DNA of 64,000 nt from Acheta domesticus (lineage: Eukaryota; Arthropoda; Insecta; Orthoptera; Gryllidae), in assembly GCA_031308135.1 (NCBI GenBank), contig JAHLJT010009419.1, forward strand, positions 63,716,540 to 63,780,539, written 5' to 3'. Both the position numbers and the translations under genes were made by a program. The notes beneath the pieces are model-generated. The model saw only the letters and a list, made by a program, of their open reading frames with translations. It ran no database searches and was not told the DNA's origin. Below are positions 57,616-64,000 of the stretch, piece after piece. Each line of letters starts with the position of its first letter. Positions within the stretch are counted from its first letter, which is position 1.

Positions 57616-60600
57616 ACACCCAGACTTGGAAGAAAAACTCTTTATGTCGAAGTTACAAATATTGGGTTTTTGTTTGGGAAAACACAGTTGGTGGTATGAT
57701 TAGAAAACCGGAATGGAAGTTTTCTTTCATGTTTCGGATTATCTTGCAGATTTCTTTTTGGACCTGTTAAAATAAGTTCCTTGTTTTTTATATTTATGGT
57801 TAGTTCTGAAGGTTTTCTTTTGTTATGGAAAAATTATTAAGTTTATGTGTTTACAAAGTGGAAAGTACATAAAACAAAATTCAATACGTTCTTAATAAGT
57901 GATAAGTAACACATCATAACAATTGTAATGAAAAATATTTTTCAATAAGAATAATCAAAGAGTTTATTTTAAAAAAAGTAGGAAATTATGGTAGTTTTCA
58001 TGGGATTTCAACTCTGGTCTTCCCCACGCTATCACACATATTAGGAAGGGCATTAATATATAATTATTATAAGACGGCAATTATTAAAATTGACATACAA
58101 GAACTGATCAATTAAATCGTACCATACTGAACATATTGCCCTGCATATTGCCCGGCAAGACATTAAACATGAAATACTCTGTCTGCTCAAAAAACTGTCG
58201 TGTGTCTGTTTTGATATGGGTTTGAATACATCTTGCCTAAAAATGTCTTTTGAAAAAAAGAAGGAACAATTTTAAGATTGTGGCAAAAAAATTAAATAGA
58301 ACTCTTTTCAAATTTATTTTAAAATTAAATAATACGTCAGCATTCGTTTCATCCTAAAAACAAGAAATGAATAGGAAATATACTTAATTTTTCATTTCAA
58401 TTTAAATTATACATTAAATTAGAAGTCTTGTTGGGAGTGAATTAAATAATGTTAAATTCGCCCCAATAGAAAAATATTGATAGTCCTTGGTTATGGATAG
58501 TTATTTGGTCATCAGTCAATTACTTTTTTATTATTTTTGTGCAAATATTTTTCATATAGTTGCGTTTCTACTTAAGTTACAGTTGGTGAAAGAAATGGCA
58601 TTCATTATATTGAATATGAAAGAAATTAAAGTAAATTTGTTTTAATTACGTTTGCAATATTTTAATTATTATTAACAAGTTAAATTAAGCAGTTGTTACA
58701 AACAACTTGGTACAATGGCTGTTAATATTCCTTGAACCTCAATATGTCAATTACACATGATGAATTGTATATTTCAGTAAACTTGATCAAAATTAAAGCA
58801 AACGAAGTGTGCTAAATCTCGTTTAGAGCCATTACTTTTCAAATTGCTTGTTAATAAATTACCTTATATGATTTAGTGGATATGTTATAAAACGAATAAA
58901 ATTTTCTGAGTCATAGGTTTCTCTAGTCATTATCAATATTATACTTGATTAGGAATGGTCTATTTTATTTCGTTCTAAATTGAATCGGTTATTTTAACTG
59001 GGAAAAGGCCCACTTTTTCGTAAAGAGAGTTGATACAAATTTTCTTTGGTTCTCAAGCTAAATATCTCAATATTGTCAATATCTAAATATTCTCAAGCTA
59101 AATATTAGAGTAGATATGAAACTTGTTCAGTTTAAGGTACGTATGTGTTGTGTATATTGCTAACTAACAATTCCAATGACTGGGAAAGAGAAATAAGTCC
59201 AGAACTAGTTACTGATCCTCACACAGAGTAACTAGTATTATCAACTAAGAAGGGCCTGAATGGTTTGCGAGAACAGTTGTAGGCATTGAGGACATTATAG
59301 ACTTTAAACTCTGGTGGTTGAGCTATTTTGAGAAGATAATCAAGTCTCTTGCTCGTCCTGGCAGTCCTTATTGTGACCATGACGTGACTTTCTCCAATTC
59401 AAGCGGCATATGGTTGAGAATATTTTGGTTATCTGGTGGCACGTGAGTACATATATTGATGGACTTTTCAAGTACGCATTCATGTTGGCAAAAATGAAGG
59501 ATAGTCCAGATACGCCTTTCAAGAAATTTTATTGCTAGTCTGTTATTCCAATCAGCAGAAATAAAATAACAATTTTCAATAAATAATAACATAATATCTC
59601 GTATGAATATCTCGGTTACTATTCGAATTATTTTACATAGCCACAGACCAATCTGGAAGTCGAGGATAAGCAGATGTTAATAATATTCAGTAAGAGTATT
59701 TTTCATGTCTATATAGTACAATACGTTAATTAACATCATTATACATTTTTCTATGACTATATAGTTTCATAAGTACGAGTAAAGGTAAATACAAAAGTTT
59801 TTATTTCATAATTATTTTATAAATAAACTAATGATCTAAGCTAAAGAAGATTGAGAAAACTAAAGAAGACGAAAGAGTCAAAATGACGAGCTCTAAAACT
59901 TTTGTGTAGAACATAAATTTCCCAGATGTCAACTGTTGATGTTGTTAATTATTTTTGTGTCTCTCAGAGCTAAGAAATAAAGACTTATTTCCCTTTTCAG
60001 ACCACCGATTCAATTATTCCTCTTTTTACATACGTGCACGCAAAGAAATGCAATATTTCTATATAGGTTATGCATCTTATTTTTTTCATGGCCAGGTAAA
60101 TGAATTTCGTAAATCTCATTTTCGTATTAGCTTCATACCCAAAGAAGTGAATCGGTCGGATTTCGGAGAAACACTATCTAAAAAGAATTAACAGAATGAC
60201 TATATACGTCATCTTCAAGCTGATCAATTCAATTGTTGTTTCTTTTTTAATTTTATTGGAAATGTGGTTTTGGTTACTTTTGCATAGCAGTTGAGTATAG
60301 TGAAGAATATTGCAGATAAACACATTCGTAATTATTCAGCCCAAAATAGGTTTTTCTTTTTTTTAATTTTCAATGGCATGCATATCAAATACGTACATAA
60401 CCATGCCAATGCAGAAATTTCTTGATCGCGTAGGTACATAGTTAAATTTAAAAATAGTTTACACAGAAGCTTTCGGGAGAGTAAAGTCGTGATGCAGATA
60501 GGTTTGTTTTGCTTTCCCGTACGATTGTCTCGCAATATTAACAAAGAGAAAAGAGTGTGCTGCAGCCCACTAATGTTTGTAAAACACTACCCAAAGCCTC

Positions 60601-61802
60601 TCATGACTGTGTGCATTTTCCTTCTTCACTATCGGACCACTCGGTGAAACCTTTACGACAGCTAACTGTGAAGTCTGTTACAATGTTAATATTCGGAAAT
60701 AAATTCCGTAATTTGCAAATAAAATGGACAAAAATGTATTTATTATATTTTCAGATGTTAAAACTGAATTCGTATAAATGGCACGTTTTACAAAATGAAC
60801 CTAACGCCAAAGAAAAAAATTGTTGGTAAATTTCTGTTCAGTAATATGTGATCCTCATCTGCATAATGTAGGAATAATCGCATAAAACAAAGCATTTTAT
60901 AATAACATACTGTGGCGGACAGTGTTACAGTACTTTATGAATTGTAAGCTGTTTTAAAAGGCGCGCCTTGGAAGTGAAGACGTGTCGTGCTAAACGCCTT
61001 TGTGACGTGGGTTGCATGTAATCAAGGGGCAAATATGCCATGTGAATTTTCTTTGTATTTCCCCACATAAGTTCATTGACCAAAAGTGACCATTTTTTAC
61101 CTTGAGCCATAGAATTAGTAACGTTATACTGAGGCTCCTCCGTAGAAATATATGTACGTCTAGTATCTATCTAGGTGCGTTGAGCCTCAAGATACTAATA
61201 GTAAGATTAATTTGCGGAAAATAAATTTGACATACTTGTCCTGAAGGATTCAAAATCGACACAGACGTCTCTCTTCTGCATCTCCCGCTAGCGATGCACA
61301 TCTTCTTACGTCGCAATCGGAGCTCCAAACAGTTGAAAGGATTACGCCAGCCAACTTTATGAAGAACAGTTTGACGAACTAGGGAGTCCCGCAGGTATGA
61401 CTTGGAGAGTCGTTGTCGCGAAACTCGAGATAATTTTGTTTGCTTGCCAACAGTTCAGACTAGAGTGAAATTCGCACATCCCATTCCCCAAACTTCGTTC
61501 ACAGTTTCTCCATTAATACCTGATTTTGTTATCGCAATCGACTTGCGTAAACATCGGATGATCGTCTCTGTGGAGATTCTATGAATATTGAGATTCAAAA
61601 ATGGAAAGCAGCAAAGACTTCGTGACTGAGGATTGAGGAATACCTTCAAAAGTTTCCATGGACGCAGAGACCGACCTACTCCGCTTAATAAAATATTGAT
61701 ACGGAGGAAAAGCTTCCGAAAATAAATGAGCTTCCAATAACGAAAGATGGATTATTACCTTCAATTCATTCGTTTGAATAGGTTCATTAAACTTTAAATG
61801 CA
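57616..61802. other. AT-rich, no gene recognised
   Basis: Over 4 kb with only short frames (60-90 residues), long A/T runs and no repeat family I can name. Exons of a large gene could be hidden, but no splice-bounded coding block stands out. Confidence 0.6.
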
Positions 61803-63058
61803 CTTAGTGGGCCTCAGAGGCCCAGTCGTGTTTTTTAATCCTGTAAATATTTTTCCGTTAACATTTCAGTCCTTTCATAATACCCTCTGCTGTTATGTTT
61901 GTTTTCTTATGGTAAATAATGGTCCAGTGATCTTTTCTGAAGGTGGCCGTGCTTTCCACTAAGTGCGCCACCGAGGCCCAGTAGTCTCTTTTCCCCTTAC
62001 GTATCTTTTAACGCATAAGACATAACACATTTATGTTGTTGGACTTTATTTATTATCATTCCAGACTTCATTATTTACTTGCCAAGAGACATAAATCATG
62101 TCCGCATAAATATGGAATAAAAAGGTTTTTGTGTTGGGTTTCTAGAGACGGATTTACGTAAATGGCAAAATATATTATGGAGAAAACAAAAATGAGCCTC
62201 TTGCAAAAGATTTTGCATCGAAATGGTGAAGGATTTGGTACAGCTATTATTCACTGATGGCTATATCGTTACAACTGATAACTCTTTTGAGTTTCTAGTG
62301 ATGACATTTTACGTGGATATTCTAGGTAAATTTCTAATGGAGAAGAAACTAACATTGCGAGCTAACACACAGGAAATACCATCTGAACTGTGAGATTATA
62401 ACGATAGATAATTATGATTTAAAATTACATAATATAAATCTTTTTTGTATCATACAAGTAAAAACAACAAAATTATTTGTGTTTTAGCACAATACATCAG
62501 GAAAAAGACCAATTAACGACAAACTAGAAACCATCAATTATTCTTACCTGTTTCAAAAGAAAGATTAGAGTTGACCTCACAGATCAAAAAGTCAATTACA
62601 CATCATAAAGGCATACTCGTGAATGTCCAATGAGGTTATTTTACGACAATTTTGACGTTGGTACTTTGAATGCTCTCGTTTTAAAACATTCGTTATTAAC
62701 ATGTGTTATGTATTAACATAACACATAAGTTAATATGTGATATGTTAATATCGTGGTAAAATGGATATAAATTATTTCTATTAAGGACATTACTTTCTTT
62801 CCAGATGCTATTTATGCCTCTTCGAAAAGGCAAAAAACAAAATTACAGTGCTTCATGAGCGAAACAAACTTTTACCAGAACATTAGAAACACAGTATTCT
62901 GTGCTATTGTTGAAAATAAAATGTGTAAAATGCTTTAATATGCATTAAACGTTTAAAATACAGTTTTATTGAATAATAAATATCATTGCAATAATTACTT
63001 CTTCATCCCAGCCCCAAATTAGTGTTTTATGCAGGCCGGGCCTCTGAGGCCCACTAAG
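61803..63058 (+). mobile_element. piggyBac-like DNA transposon remnant
   Basis: Perfect 21-bp terminal inverted repeats, CTTAGTGGGCCTCAG... at 61803-61823 and its reverse complement at 63038-63058, bound a 1256-bp element. A subterminal relative, CACTAAGTGCGCCACCGAGG, lies near 61956-61976. The interior holds a piece of piggyBac-type transposase. The canonical TTAA target duplication is not intact at the ends, so the exact boundary or superfamily could be revised. Confidence 0.7.
62140..62393 (+). pseudogene. piggyBac transposase C-terminal fragment
   Basis: Two adjoining frames give a VNGKIYYGENK-like segment (62158 onward). After a stop or frame change at about 62222 comes a frame starting at 62223 with an LLFTDGYIVTTDNSFEFL stretch followed by LTLRANTQEIPSEL. 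In piggyBac transposases this corresponds to the strand before, and the loop containing, a catalytic Asp (here Asp at 62277-62279 in TDN), followed by the conserved G/L-R-x-N-x-x-x-x-P segment. The rest of the transposase is missing, so it is a dead internal-deletion derivative. Confidence 0.6.
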
Positions 63059-64000
63059 AGAAAAGTCGCAAAATCCGAGCTCCGTGCATCAAAGGATTCA
63101 TATTATTGAGTCTGAGTGAAACACAAATTTTGAGACAAATGTCAGTCTTGGTTCTTTGATGTGGTCATTCGAAAATTATTGTGATCGTGTGTATTATTAT
63201 TTTTCCAATTTATTTGTGATCATTTGTATTATTATTATTATTACGATACGAAGAAATCCCGTATACAGTAGCAAAAGTACTTTGAATTTTAATCAGTATT
63301 CAATTTAATTAATCAATCATTAGGTATACAAATGCCTTTTAACTATGTCATGGTCCAAAATTGCCTGCTCAAAATAATTGCTTTTGTGCTTATTTACGAA
63401 GAATAAGCACAAAAACATTCCTGAGAAGAAATTTATGCTCAACCTGATACTAGGATTAAACGAAAAATCTGAATTGCATTGGATACATTTTTCATGTAAA
63501 TATGAAGTCATAATTAACACAATCTCAATCCCATCAACATTCACAATGGTTGAAACAAAGTTATGCACCTAAAGGTTTGCGTAGCAAAATTATTATAATT
63601 GAAAAATTCTGAACTGTTTTAGCGTTTCCATCAGCATTTGTAATTTTAAATATCTGATAGTGAGGTTCATACCCGTTTTTGCAAATTAACTTAAAAGCCA
63701 CACGAAAATGGCTCACAGCTGAAGCAATTCAATATTTATTCTATGTGCCAAATTACTTTGAGTATTGAAAAGCTGTTTCATTTTAGTTAACCCTAGCCGA
63801 GGAAAGAATAATTTTAACACATATGTCGCGCTAATATTAGCTACTCTCACATCAGTTCACCCGTCCCACAAAAGGTGATAGTTAAGCGTAATGAAAACGG
63901 ATGGAACGAGGCAAAAGTTGTCGATGCATGGCGTGTTAATGTAGGTATGTGATACTCTGGGTCTGAGGTTTACATTGTATATACTAAGAGGGAAAATAAA
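63059..64000. other. AT-rich, no gene recognised
   Basis: Short frames and an ATTATT-type microsatellite patch near 63190-63240. Nothing else is supportable. Confidence 0.6.

Overview
The window is eukaryotic and most likely insect nuclear DNA. It holds long AT-rich non-coding stretches broken by CpG-rich, strand-asymmetric blocks, a Ty3/Gypsy LTR retrotransposon, an R4/Dong-like non-LTR retrotransposon tied to TAA microsatellites, tRNA-derived SINEs, a piggyBac remnant, MITEs and minisatellites. There are no bacterial-type genes or operons, and I could not confidently recognise a single host protein-coding gene. Insect is inferred from the mobile-element mix; I cannot name the order.

Layout. 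Positions 1-9413 (duplicon A) and about 31658-40446 (duplicon B) are two direct copies of one segment of at least 9 kb. Both carry, in the same order, a G-rich 63-bp minisatellite, a CpG-rich block, about 3 kb of AT-rich DNA, a 12-bp C-rich minisatellite, more AT-rich DNA and an inverted fragment of a dispersed repeat here called family X. The copies differ mainly in tandem-array length. Duplicon A runs off the left edge and stops at a scaffold gap of exactly 1000 N (9414-10413). Between the duplicons lie a nearly complete LTR retrotransposon (10687-19118), a (TAA)n tract that receives a 5'-truncated LINE whose own tail receives a second truncated LINE (19859-24012), tRNA-derived SINEs, and a pyrimidine-rich and then a purine-rich block (26.3-31.6 kb).

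To the right of duplicon B are three copies of family X (40.8-47.0 kb; two end in the same 54-bp hairpin), a 55-bp-arm foldback element, a minus-strand LINE tail fragment, a CpG island, a 389-bp MITE with 34-bp inverted ends, a decayed transposon-associated gene (49.9-51.4 kb), a CpG/poly-G block, another SINE, a weak exon candidate and a piggyBac-like element with 21-bp inverted termini (61803-63058). The remainder is AT-rich DNA in which I see nothing specific.

How the parts relate. The two LTRs differ, over the stretch I compared base by base, only by short indels mostly in homopolymers. Three frame breaks in the integrase also fall in homopolymers. This fits a recent insertion whose reading frames are broken by sequencing error. 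Its LTR carries two CCAAT boxes and a consensus heat-shock element. Its tRNA-Lys primer site lies 127 bp beyond the apparent end of the LTR, an unexplained offset. The LINE copies show repeated use of TAA repeats as landing sites, including the tail of an earlier copy.
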